A stretch of 64,000 nucleotides of DNA, taken from the NCBI GenBank assembly GCA_021371935.1, contig JAJFVF010000009.1, positions 193,803-257,802 of the forward strand. The letters run 5' to 3'. Shown here one piece after another: positions 8,512 through 16,007 of this stretch. The position numbers were made by a program, and so were the translations under genes. This DNA is from a bacterium (GTDB lineage: Bacteria > Armatimonadota > UBA5829). How positions within the stretch are numbered: the first letter of the stretch is position 1; the number at the start of each line of letters is the position of its first letter. The notes below the pieces were generated by a model. The model did no database searches, had not been told where the DNA came from, and was given only the letters and a program-made list of their open reading frames with translations.

Positions 8512-9483
8512 ATGAAGCGCGCGGCTATAGCCTTCCTGACAATATATATGATTTTGGGCATGTGTGCAGCGGCTGATTCCGCTGTGGCTAAAGTGATATT
8601 GCAGCCCGAGTCACAGGTGCAGCCCGCACGTTCGGTCAAGATCGGGGACATTGCGCGCATAGAGGCTCCGCAAAAACTTGCGAAGCGCATAGGCGAGATA
8701 GTCGTGGCTACAGGTCCTTTGCCGGGCAAGAGCAAGAGTATCGATGCGAAGTATATAAAGCTGAGACTCAAGTCGGCTAACCTGAAGAGTGAGGTTGATC
8801 TGGTCGGTCCAGATACTGTTGATATCGTCGGCAAATGCGTCAGGATCAGCTCTGAGGATCTAGCCGAGCAGGCGAAAGCATATGTTATGGAGCGGCTCTG
8901 CACGGATGATATTACATACGATGTCATCGTGGAGCGCGCACCGAGGCAGATCGTGATCGCCCAGGCTGAGAATGTCGAGGTCAGGCCGAGGTTGATGAGC
9001 AGCAGTCTTCGACCGGGAGCAAACACGGTTGTGCTCGAAATCATGTCAAATGGCAAGACTGCAGCCACCACAAGCGTTGCGCTTACGGTGAAGGCCGTTG
9101 CCGAGGTGCTGATAGCGACAAAGTTGATAAGTCAGGGTGAGGCGCTCATGCCATCAAATACATCCTGGGAGAAGAGAGACATAACAACAGTTCGGGATGC
9201 AGTCATACGTGACGGCGATCATGAAAGCAAGGAATGGATCGCCCGGCGCACCATTCAACTCGGCTGCGTCATTACATCGCAGTCGATCGAGCTTCCGCCG
9301 GATGTGAAGCGGGGCGATACTGTGAACCTGACCGTGAAATGCGGCAATGTGATGCTTCACACTACCGCACAGGTCAAAGAAGACGGCAGGAAGGGCGACA
9401 CCATACGGGTAATGTCGGCTGTCTCGCAGGGCGAGGTTCGGGCGCAGGTTGTGGAGCCGGGTCTGGTGGAGATAGTCAGATAG
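8512..9483 (+). CDS. flgA: Flagellar P-ring assembly chaperone FlgA
   Basis: 323 residues. A signal peptide (MKRAAIAFLTIYMILGMCAA, cut near ADSA) directs it to the periplasm. The C-terminal two thirds match the FlgA/SAF fold: a LISQGEALMPSNTSWEKRDI segment, the IARRTIQLGCVITSQSIE segment (as in FlgA's A(R)R.I..G..L....v) and a final RGDTVNLTVKCGNVMLHTTAQV...GDTIRVMS. FlgA helps FlgI polymerise into the P ring. Its position between flgG and flgH/flgI fits. It is longer than the enterobacterial protein (about 220), the extra length lying in the N-terminal domain. The stop TAG is also the terminal triplet of a reverse-oriented repeat. Confidence 0.9.
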   Translation: MKRAAIAFLTIYMILGMCAAADSAVAKVILQPESQVQPARSVKIGDIARIEAPQKLAKRIGEIVVATGPLPGKSKSIDAKYIKLRLKSANLKSEVDLVGPDTVDIVGKCVRISSEDLAEQAKAYVMERLCTDDITYDVIVERAPRQIVIAQAENVEVRPRLMSSSLRPGANTVVLEIMSNGKTAATTSVALTVKAVAEVLIATKLISQGEALMPSNTSWEKRDITTVRDAVIRDGDHESKEWIARRTIQLGCVITSQSIELPPDVKRGDTVNLTVKCGNVMLHTTAQVKEDGRKGDTIRVMSAVSQGEVRAQVVEPGLVEIVR

Positions 9484-9556
9484 TCTGCATTATTCACGAG
9501 GGGCGTGAATAATGCTCGTGGAGCCCCGGATTTATGCAGAAAGCGCATAATCCGGG
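9484..9556 (-). repeat. Dispersed double-hairpin element, copy 2 (reverse orientation, inside the flagellar operon)
   Basis: The only copy in reverse orientation. GCATTATTCACG (9487-9498) pairs with CGTGAATAATGC (9504-9515) perfectly around a 5-base loop. CCCGGATTTATGC (9525-9537) pairs with GCATAATCCGGG (9545-9556) with one bulge. It fills the whole flgA-flgH gap. Confidence 0.85.
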
Positions 9557-9570
9557 AAAGAGAGGTTATT

Positions 9571-10146
9571 ATGAGCAGATATATAACAGTTCTTGCACTT
9601 ATATTGGTTTTGGGAGCGTCGGCATGCGCCGAGTCATTGTGGCAGCCGGAGTCGGCAAAATCGCAATATGCGGACAAGCGCGCATCCAAGGTTGGGGATA
9701 TCGTGACCGTGCTCATCGTGGAGACAGCCACATCCAGCCAGTCGGCTTCCACTAATGCAAAAAAGGATTCATCTCTGAGCACTGACGGCGGTACTGGCAC
9801 TCTGCTCAAGAACATACCTGCCATCAGCTACAGCGGCGGTGACAGTGTGAAGGCTTCCGGCAACACCACTCGGACAAGTACGTTCACCACAACTATGACT
9901 GCCACGATCACCAAAATACTGGATAACGGCAATTTTCAGATAGAGGGCAGCCGGTTTGTGCAGACGAACGCCGAGAAGGAAGAGGTAAAGCTGTCGGGAG
10001 TGATTAGGCAGCAGGACATAACAACCGACAATACGGTATCTTCCACGTGCATTGCCGATGCGAAGATTACCCATGTCGGCAGCGGCGCCATCAGCAGCAG
10101 GCAAAGAGAAGGCATTATCAGCAAGATTTTCAAGATACTTTTTTAG
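9571..10146 (+). CDS. flgH: Flagellar L-ring protein FlgH
   Basis: 191 residues. The signal sequence MSRYITVLALILVLGASAC ends in a cysteine that may be lipidated, although the lipobox (ASAC) lacks the usual Leu at -3. The core has the FlgH signatures: SLWQPE near the mature N-terminus, KVGDIVTVLIVETATSSQSA, then TTTMTATITKILDNGNFQIEGS and VKLSGVIRQQDITTDNTVSS, ending with GIISKIFKILF. FlgH forms the ring in the outer membrane, so this gene is direct evidence for a diderm cell. The ATG at 9571 follows GAGAGG. The upstream open frame from 9505 runs through the repeat and is not coding. Confidence 0.93.
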   Translation: MSRYITVLALILVLGASACAESLWQPESAKSQYADKRASKVGDIVTVLIVETATSSQSASTNAKKDSSLSTDGGTGTLLKNIPAISYSGGDSVKASGNTTRTSTFTTTMTATITKILDNGNFQIEGSRFVQTNAEKEEVKLSGVIRQQDITTDNTVSSTCIADAKITHVGSGAISSRQREGIISKIFKILF

Positions 10147-10175
10147 TCGAGAGTTGAGGGTTGAGAGTTGAGAGT
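10147..10175 (+). repeat. Short GAGAGTTGA direct repeats at the flgH-flgI junction
   Basis: Immediately after the flgH stop the sequence reads GAGAGTTGAGGGTTGAGAG and continues in the same register, a run of imperfect 7-9 base repeats of (A)GAGTTGAG. It contains the probable TTG start of flgI and its GAGGG ribosome site, so changes in repeat number could alter flgI translation. Confidence 0.5.
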
Positions 10176-11271
10176 CAATTTGAGACAAATCATAATATCG
10201 ATGCTTCTGCTCGCCGTTGCAGCCGGTTCGGCGCAGGCACAGGTCAGGTTGAAAGATATCGCGAGCGTCGAAGGTGTGCGAGGCAACCAGCTTGTCGGAT
10301 ACGGCATAGTTGTCGGCCTTGAGGGCACCGGTGACAGCCAGCAGTCCAAGTTTACGATTCAGACAGTGGCAAATATGCTTGAGAGTTACGGGATAACCGT
10401 GTCAGCGGACAAGCTGAAGCTAAAGAACGTGGCGGCGGTGATGATAACAGCCGAGCTTCCCGCTTTTGCGAGGGAAGGCAGCACTATTGACGTGGTTGTG
10501 TCATCGCTGGGCGATGCGCGTTCTCTGCAGGGCGGCACACTCCTCCAGGCTCCTCTCAAGGCTGCCAATGGCGAAGTGTATGCCGTTGCCCAGGGACCCG
10601 TGTCGATTGGTGGGTTCAATGCAGGCGGAGGTGGAGACTCGGTCTCCAAAAACCATGCCACAGTCGGCAGGATTCCCAGCGGCGCGATTGTTGAAGAGGA
10701 GACAAAAACGCAGCTGACTGAGCAGGATAAGCTCAATGTAATGCTCAACCAGAATGATTTCACCACGGCTTGCCGAGCAGCCAGCGCAATAAATGACTGC
10801 ATAGGCGGTCTTTATGCGGAAGCGGTGGACGGCAATGTGATATCAGTCAAGCTGCCGGTGGAGTATAGAGACAACCCCGTGCCGCTGATCGCCAAGCTGG
10901 AGTCGGTCGAGTTGACTACGGATACGTCGGCCAAGGTGATAGTAAATGAGCGCACCGGGACCATCATAATCGGCGGACAGGTTAGACTTTTGCCTGTAGC
11001 GATATCTCATGGCGCGCTGACGGTGAAGATTTCGTCCGACGTGACCGTTTCCCAGCCGAATCCTATGGCAAAGGGCAAGACTGTCGTGACCAAAAACAAG
11101 GATATCGACGTCAGTGAACCGCCGAGCCATCTGGTCGAGATCGATGGATCGAGCATAGAGGAACTGGTCAGGGCACTTAACGCTTTGAAGGTGACTCCCA
11201 GGGACCTGATAGCTATTCTTCAGGCGGTTAAAGAAGCAGGCGCTCTGCAGGCACAGTTGGAGGTCATATGA
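10168..11271 (+). CDS. flgI: Flagellar P-ring protein FlgI
   Basis: 367 residues, the usual size. A signal peptide (MRVNLRQIIISMLLLAVAAG, cut after AQA) precedes VRLKDIASVEGVRGNQLVGY, GIVVGLEGTGDS and the KNVAAVMITAELPAFAREG block, all strongly conserved in FlgI. The end reads VTPRDLIAILQAVKEAGALQ. It polymerises into the periplasmic ring around the rod, helped by FlgA. The start is probably TTG at 10168 (GAGGG 7 bases upstream), since the first ATG (10201) would lose the basic n-region of the signal peptide. The stop overlaps the flgJ start as ATGA. Confidence 0.94.
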   Translation: MRVNLRQIIISMLLLAVAAGSAQAQVRLKDIASVEGVRGNQLVGYGIVVGLEGTGDSQQSKFTIQTVANMLESYGITVSADKLKLKNVAAVMITAELPAFAREGSTIDVVVSSLGDARSLQGGTLLQAPLKAANGEVYAVAQGPVSIGGFNAGGGGDSVSKNHATVGRIPSGAIVEEETKTQLTEQDKLNVMLNQNDFTTACRAASAINDCIGGLYAEAVDGNVISVKLPVEYRDNPVPLIAKLESVELTTDTSAKVIVNERTGTIIIGGQVRLLPVAISHGALTVKISSDVTVSQPNPMAKGKTVVTKNKDIDVSEPPSHLVEIDGSSIEELVRALNALKVTPRDLIAILQAVKEAGALQAQLEVI

Positions 11272-11654
11272 TGACTGTTCAAGGCGTAGCCAGCAGTCTG
11301 CAGGAGTTATGCGGTTCTGAAACTGCATCCGCGAAGACGAGCAGTGCTCAGAGTGCTGGCAGTTCCGAGGATAAGAAACTCAGGAAAGCATGTAAGGATT
11401 TCGAGTCGATATTTCTTGGCTATATGCTCAAATCGATGCGCAAGACGGTTGAAAAGAGCGAACTGTTTGGTTCGAGCCAGGAAGAAGAGATCTATCAGGG
11501 CATGATGGACGAAGAAATTTGTAAATCTGCCGCCGAGAGCAACTCGATAGGGATCGCGGATACTCTCTATAGTCAATTGAGTTCGCAAATCAATATATCA
11601 AATAATAATGCATCACGAGGTGAGGACCATGATACTGCCAATCAACAGCGCTGA
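11268..11654 (+). CDS. flgJ: Rod-binding protein FlgJ (no muramidase domain)
   Basis: 128 residues. The conserved rod-binding segment is KLRKACKDFESIFLGYMLKSMRKTV followed by EIYQGMMDEEICKSAAES and GIADTLYSQL, matching the FlgJ N-terminal domain. The C-terminal glucosaminidase domain of proteobacterial FlgJ is absent, as in many other phyla, so a separate enzyme must open the peptidoglycan for the rod. It starts with ATG overlapping the flgI stop, implying translational coupling, and its 3' end overlaps the start of flgM by 26 bases. Confidence 0.88.
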   Translation: MMTVQGVASSLQELCGSETASAKTSSAQSAGSSEDKKLRKACKDFESIFLGYMLKSMRKTVEKSELFGSSQEEEIYQGMMDEEICKSAAESNSIGIADTLYSQLSSQINISNNNASRGEDHDTANQQR

Positions 11655-11916
11655 CAGCGCGCTGGGCGTTCACCTGAACAAGATATACAAAACACAGTCG
11701 ACCGAGGCTGCAGCAAAGGCGGGCGCATGTGATGTCGTGACGATATCACAGTTCTCGTCGCTGGTGGAACAGGCAAGGTCTGCCGCTATGAGTGGACCGG
11801 ACATCAGAGCAGATATCGTCGAGCAAGCGAAAGCCGCACTTACCGAAGGAAATCTCGCTGACAGTGAGGACATAGCTTCTTCGCTGATCAACCGTGCGGT
11901 GGAAGGACAGGTGTAG
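11629..11916 (+). CDS. flgM: Anti-sigma-28 factor FlgM
   Basis: 95 residues. The C-terminal half matches FlgM: DVVTISQFSSLVEQARSAA, then GPDIRADIVEQAKAALTEGN, then SEDIASSLINRAVEG, i.e. the family's helices that wrap sigma-28. FlgM holds FliA/SigD inactive until the hook is complete and is then exported through the filament. The start at 11629 is preferred because AGGTGA lies 5 bases upstream, while the open frame from 11608 lacks a site. The presence of FlgM agrees with the sigma-28-like promoters found before flgF and fliC1. The sigma factor gene itself is not in the window. Confidence 0.88.
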   Translation: MILPINSADSALGVHLNKIYKTQSTEAAAKAGACDVVTISQFSSLVEQARSAAMSGPDIRADIVEQAKAALTEGNLADSEDIASSLINRAVEGQV

Positions 11917-11918
11917 AT

Positions 11919-12425
11919 ATGTCATCCGGCAAAGAACTTGGCGAAGCGTTGGCAGGCTGCCTGAAAGAGGTAAGCTCACTGCTTGGCCATGCAAATATGA
12001 TAGCACTCAAACAGCGCGATGCGCTGACTGCAAATAATGCTGAGGACATAGTTCTCACATGCACAGCAAATGAAGAGATACTCCGCAGGATAAGCGAAGC
12101 GGATCGAAGGGCTGCTGCGGTGGCTGCCGAGCTTGCCGTGTCAGCAGGGCTGGACCCGGACAATTCCGATCAAAAGTCACTTGCTATGGCTGCAGGCATA
12201 ACATATTGCACTGCAATAGAGGCTGAGATGCAGTCGATATCTGCTCTTGCCGGCAAGCTGAGAAGAGCAAATGAGGTAAATAACAAGCTGCTCAGAAACG
12301 GCATGGAAATAATCACCGAGTGTCTGCGGACGATTGCGGACGACCGTGGACCTGCTCCATATTCAAAAGATGCGCATTTCCAACCCTGTCAGCCGCTCAC
12401 TCTCAGTCTGGACTTGCGTGTATAG
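11919..12425 (+). CDS. flgN: Flagellar export chaperone FlgN
   Basis: 168 residues, almost entirely helical and without a signal peptide. The N-terminal pattern (LGEALAGCLKEVSSLLGHAN, ALKQRDALTANNAEDIVLTC, TANEEILRRI) fits FlgN, which binds the C-termini of FlgK and FlgL. Gene order flgM-flgN-flgK-flgL is the classical arrangement and adds weight to an otherwise poorly conserved sequence. It lies 2 bases after flgM and 9 bases before flgK. Confidence 0.8.
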   Translation: MSSGKELGEALAGCLKEVSSLLGHANMIALKQRDALTANNAEDIVLTCTANEEILRRISEADRRAAAVAAELAVSAGLDPDNSDQKSLAMAAGITYCTAIEAEMQSISALAGKLRRANEVNNKLLRNGMEIITECLRTIADDRGPAPYSKDAHFQPCQPLTLSLDLRV

Positions 12426-12434
12426 GACAAGCAT

Positions 12435-13814
12435 ATGGCTAGCACTTTTTTCGGTATCAGCGTAGCTCAATCAGGCCTGACTGCGCAAAAACGCGCGATG
12501 GAGGTCTTGTCGTATAACATCGCCAATGCAAACGACCCTACCTATAAACGTCAAAAGGTCGTTATGGTGGAAGGCCAGGTTCTGGCGACATCTCAGGAGG
12601 CCTCTTCCGTCGGCAGTTCCGGGATCGGAAGCGGCACACAGACCGGCGATGTCGAACGCGTTGTGGATGCGCTGGTCGAAAACCGACTCAGAGAAACAAC
12701 CACAAACAGCGCGGAATGGGACTATATGGCGAGCACTTTGAGTGGGTTGGAGTCGATAATGAACGAGCCAAGCGACTCCTCCCTGGAGACCGATCTCGAC
12801 ACGTTTTGGAATTCCTGGTCTACTGTCGCCAACAGCGCCGACGATACTTCCGTCAGGAGCGCACTGCTTGAAGATGCGACATCGTTGTGTGAAAGGATTC
12901 AGTACGTATACGGTCAGATGTCCGATATGGTCGACGACTTGAACCTGGAGGCGGAGGACATAGTCGATCAGATCAATCTGATGGCGAAGGAGATCGGAGC
13001 GCTGAACAACCAGATCGGCGCCATGTCATCCAATAATGAGCCGGTCAATGACCTTTTGAATACTCGTGACGCGCTGGTAAGCGAGTTGGCCGGATACGTA
13101 GATGTCACTGTCAGCGGCGAAGGCAGCGGAGACCTTGTGATATCAATCGCCGGCAGAGTGCTTGTGCAGGGTAGTGAAGTCAACACGCTTACCACCGTGA
13201 CCGGGTCGAATGGGGAATCGAGCATCGTTTGGGAAGACGGACTTGATCCGGTGGCAGTAACGGGTGGTGAACTTAAGGCCGTTACAGACTTGCGAGACAC
13301 TGTTATTCCTGGGTATATGTCGCAGTTGGATGACATAGCAGCCGAACTGGTTTCATCGGTCAATGCGCTGCATCAGACAGGACTCACTCTGGATGGCAGC
13401 GCAGGGGGAGATTTCTTTAAGGCCGGCACGACGGCGGCAAATATATGTCTTGACGAGAGTATTGTAGGCAAGCCGGATCTCATTGCAGCCAGTTCCAGCA
13501 CAAATTTCGGTAAAAGCAATGGTAACATCGCGCAGGCAATAGCTGATCTTAAGGATGCTGAAGGTACTTCGATCAATGAGATGTATGAAACGTTGGTCGG
13601 AAATATCGGCAGCGCATCGGCGGCAGCCCAGACTCAATCGGAAGCATACGCTTTGTCACTCGAACAGCTTACAACACAACAGCAGTCTGTATCGGGTGTT
13701 TCGCTTGATGAGGAGCTTACGAACATGATCAAGTTCCAGCAGGCATACAATGCCGCTTCCAGAGTGCTTACGGTTATGAATGATATGCTTGACGTGCTGA
13801 TGCAGACCGGCTAA
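12435..13814 (+). CDS. flgK: Flagellar hook-associated protein 1 FlgK
   Basis: 459 residues. The N-terminus (FFGISVAQSGLTAQKRAMEV, then YNIANANDPTYKRQ) carries the rod/hook/HAP helix. The middle contains LESIMNEPSDSSLETDLDTFWNSW, which is diagnostic of FlgK. The C-terminus ends LDEELTNMIKFQQAYNAASRVLTV followed by MLDVLMQTG, the expected terminal helix. FlgK forms the first hook-filament junction ring. It is somewhat shorter than the Salmonella protein (about 550) because the variable middle domain is reduced. Its TAA stop sits at the left edge of a repeat element. Confidence 0.95.
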   Translation: MASTFFGISVAQSGLTAQKRAMEVLSYNIANANDPTYKRQKVVMVEGQVLATSQEASSVGSSGIGSGTQTGDVERVVDALVENRLRETTTNSAEWDYMASTLSGLESIMNEPSDSSLETDLDTFWNSWSTVANSADDTSVRSALLEDATSLCERIQYVYGQMSDMVDDLNLEAEDIVDQINLMAKEIGALNNQIGAMSSNNEPVNDLLNTRDALVSELAGYVDVTVSGEGSGDLVISIAGRVLVQGSEVNTLTTVTGSNGESSIVWEDGLDPVAVTGGELKAVTDLRDTVIPGYMSQLDDIAAELVSSVNALHQTGLTLDGSAGGDFFKAGTTAANICLDESIVGKPDLIAASSSTNFGKSNGNIAQAIADLKDAEGTSINEMYETLVGNIGSASAAAQTQSEAYALSLEQLTTQQQSVSGVSLDEELTNMIKFQQAYNAASRVLTVMNDMLDVLMQTG

Positions 13815-13890
13815 CCCGGATTATGCGCTTACCGCATAATCCGGCTCTCTGAGAGCATTATTCATTTTTCTCGTGAATAATGCGCGCTAG
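13815..13890 (+). repeat. Dispersed double-hairpin element, copy 3 (between flgK and flgL)
   Basis: Starts directly after the flgK stop. CCGGATTATGCG pairs with CGCATAATCCGG (13816-13844) around CTTAC. A second hairpin pairs GCATTATTCA with TGAATAATGC (13855-13883). The right end is GCGCGCTAG. The element separates two genes that are normally co-transcribed. Confidence 0.85.
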
Positions 13891-13930
13891 ACATGCAATT
13901 CACTTTGGAGCTTAATCCGGAGGTAAAACT

Positions 13931-14842
13931 ATGAGGACATCACTGAGTCAACAGATACAAAATGCTCTTATTTATACAAACGATGCCAGTCAGGCTTTGA
14001 TCGAGGCTCAGAGGCAGGCCGTCAGTGGAAAGCGCATAAATAGCCCTTCCGACGACGTTCCTGGAACAAGTAAAGCAATGAGTTTGCGATCTGCTATAAG
14101 TACAACGGAACAATATGCCGATAATGTCAGCGTAAACCAACCGCTGTTGGAAACAACGGACAGTACATTGCAGTCGTTGGTGGACATTGTCCAGTCTATA
14201 AGAGATATTGCCGTTGATGCCGCAGAGACGGACATGGCAGACACTGAAAGCACATTCATATCTGAGTTGGAGAGTTCTCTGAGCCAACTGGTGGACCTGG
14301 CGAATACGAAGCATGCCGATCAATATATATTCAGCGGAACTGCCAGCGATACACAGACCATAACCCAGGCAGCTGATGGGACGTATGTGTATGACGGAAA
14401 CGACGGCATCAGAACGACAAAGGTGCAGTCCTGGGTTAGTCTGCAGGTAAATATACCGGGCAGCACAGTCTTCAATTTTGACGGCAGCGCCGGAGCAGGC
14501 TCGACCGATTTGTTTACGATGGTCACTCAGCTTGAAGATGCAATAAAGTCGGGCAATGTTACCAGCATCAGTGATCAGCTGGACAATATTGATGCAAACC
14601 TGAACAACCTGCTTTCCTGTGAAGCGCAAGTCGGTTCTTGGGAAGCCAGAATTGAGAATGCATCGTCGACATTGGAGGAGACTCAGGATAGGCTTGAGAC
14701 AATGTTATCGGATGTGGAAGACATAGACCTTGCGGAAGCGGTAGTCAATCTAAAGACTCAAGAAAACGTTTACCAGACGGCTCTGTCTGTCACATCACAG
14801 ATTATGGATATATCTTTGGCAAGTCTAAATTACCTGTCTTAG
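13931..14842 (+). CDS. flgL: Flagellar hook-associated protein 3 FlgL
   Basis: 303 residues. The flagellin-like N-terminus includes LIEAQRQAVSGKRINSPSDD, the FlgL version of the flagellin motif, and the middle has HADQYIFSGT, which is diagnostic for FlgL. The C-terminus ends IDLAEAVVNLKTQENVYQTA followed by SLASLNYLS. FlgL forms the second junction ring between FlgK and flagellin. GGAGG lies 6 bases before the ATG. fliW follows after 15 bases. Confidence 0.94.
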   Translation: MRTSLSQQIQNALIYTNDASQALIEAQRQAVSGKRINSPSDDVPGTSKAMSLRSAISTTEQYADNVSVNQPLLETTDSTLQSLVDIVQSIRDIAVDAAETDMADTESTFISELESSLSQLVDLANTKHADQYIFSGTASDTQTITQAADGTYVYDGNDGIRTTKVQSWVSLQVNIPGSTVFNFDGSAGAGSTDLFTMVTQLEDAIKSGNVTSISDQLDNIDANLNNLLSCEAQVGSWEARIENASSTLEETQDRLETMLSDVEDIDLAEAVVNLKTQENVYQTALSVTSQIMDISLASLNYLS

Positions 14843-14857
14843 GGAGGATGGTAACAG

Positions 14858-15316
14858 ATGAAAGTTGATACGACCAGATTCGGAATACTTGATGTTGATG
14901 AAAGTTCCGTAATCAACATGCCGCGAGGTCCTCTGGGTTTTGAGGAGATGACCAGGTTCATTACGATCCAGCATCGTCCAGACACGGAGTTTCGATGGCT
15001 GCAGTGTGTTGATGAACCGTCACTGGCATTTGTGGTAGTCGACCCATCGGTGTTTGTGGAGAACTATGACATCGAGATATCGGATGCAGAAGCCGAAATG
15101 CTCCATCTTACTAATGAAGGGGACGCATTTGTTCTTGCGATCGTGACAATAAGCAACGGCGGCCGCATGATTACATTGAATCTTGCAGCACCGGTAGTTG
15201 TGAACTCAAAGACAATGACGGGTATGCAGGTTATCTTGCAGGACAACCGCTATTCCGTCAGACACCAGCTCACGGAAGTTGTGTCGGAGACGAAAGCTAC
15301 TGTCAAGGCGGCATAG
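14858..15316 (+). CDS. fliW: Flagellar assembly factor FliW
   Basis: 152 residues. Recognised from FGILDVDESSVINMPRGPLGFEEMTRF, the VVVDPSVFVENYDIEI segment and LNLAAPVVVNSKTMTGMQVILQD, all in family order. FliW binds newly made flagellin and, when flagellin is scarce, sequesters CsrA so that flagellin mRNA is translated. It is followed after 30 bases by csrA, and the two flagellin genes come next, so the full FliW-CsrA-flagellin switch known from Bacillus subtilis is encoded in order. GGGAGG precedes the ATG. Confidence 0.95.
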   Translation: MKVDTTRFGILDVDESSVINMPRGPLGFEEMTRFITIQHRPDTEFRWLQCVDEPSLAFVVVDPSVFVENYDIEISDAEAEMLHLTNEGDAFVLAIVTISNGGRMITLNLAAPVVVNSKTMTGMQVILQDNRYSVRHQLTEVVSETKATVKAA

Positions 15317-15346
15317 TTTTCCAGCGAGTGAAAGGATGCACTCATC

Positions 15347-15571
15347 ATGCTTGTACTGGCAAGAAAAATCGGTCAATCGATCGTTATCAATGATAATGTT
15401 GAAGTCCTGGTAATTGAGGTGCGTGGAGACCAGGTGCGTCTGGGCATTGACGCTCCCAGGGCTATTCCTGTACACCGCAAGGAACTGCTGGAGCAGATCA
15501 AGGCGGAGAACGTACAAGCTTCCTCCATCAATCCGGAAGCTGTGTCCAAAGCCATAGGCGAATTGGATTAG
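15347..15571 (+). CDS. csrA: Carbon storage regulator CsrA (RNA-binding translational repressor)
   Basis: 74 residues. The opening MLVLARKIGQSIVINDNVEV, then RGDQVRLGIDAPRAIPVHRK and EL, is the invariant CsrA fold. Arg in VHRKE is the RNA-contact residue. The length matches Gram-positive and deep-branching CsrA proteins that keep a C-terminal extension for FliW binding (here EQIKAENVQASSINPEAVSK). It should bind GGA motifs near flagellin ribosome sites; candidate sites are visible in both downstream flagellin leaders. AAGGATG precedes the ATG. Confidence 0.96.
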   Translation: MLVLARKIGQSIVINDNVEVLVIEVRGDQVRLGIDAPRAIPVHRKELLEQIKAENVQASSINPEAVSKAIGELD

Positions 15572-15823
15572 CATTAGCTTCATCAGATCCAGGTGTCTGT
15601 TTCCATTTTTGCCCTACCAAAGTGCAGGGTGGTTGTTGGTGCGTACCTAAGCAATTTAGGCTGGGTAAGCTGCAAGATTGTTTGTGGTTATAGTGGTGTA
15701 AACCCATAGTGTTATACAAGCGACTTACCGTGAATTACATGCTCTGATAGTTTATGCTGCGGCAGCGTTTCCATATGTTGGTCCAAACCACCCCAACTTT
15801 TTTAAAATTCCTCAAAAAATCGC

Positions 15824-15851
15824 TAAACCTCTCTAATGTGCCTGTCGATAC
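15824..15851 (+). promoter_or_regulatory. Sigma-28-like promoter of fliC1
   Basis: TAAA (15824-15827), 16 bases, then GTCGATAC (15844-15851). The architecture and most flanking bases match the flgF promoter. It implies a flagellin leader of roughly 150 bases. The 252 bases between csrA and this site (15572-15823) hold no gene I can support. Confidence 0.72.
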
Positions 15852-16007
15852 GTCATATGGATCAAACCCGATGCCGACTCAAAAAATGAGTGTCCAATCC
15901 AAGGAAGGAGCGGCCAGGCTGTGTTTGAATCACAAGACTATGGACAAGGCCTGCATAATAATACTGTATAAGCAGGCGGCACATGTTCAAGGAGGAAAAT
16001 AACAGCG
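15852..16007 (+). promoter_or_regulatory. fliC1 5' untranslated leader with several GGA motifs
   Basis: CsrA-type ANGGA motifs occur at ATGGA (15857), AAGGAAGGA (15901-15909), ATGGA (15940-15944) and AAGGAGG (15989-15995). The last is the ribosome site of fliC1, 12 bases before the ATG. Clustering of GGA near the ribosome site fits CsrA repression, but no clean stem-loop was seen around the upstream motifs. Confidence 0.45.

Noticed and set aside
9505-9570. Longer FlgH open frame starting at 9505
   Set aside because: The extra codons lie within the repeat element and precede a proper signal peptide with its own ribosome site at 9571.
15754-16002. An 82-codon open frame upstream of fliC1
   Set aside because: It runs across the sigma-28-like promoter and the leader, has no ribosome site and resembles no family.
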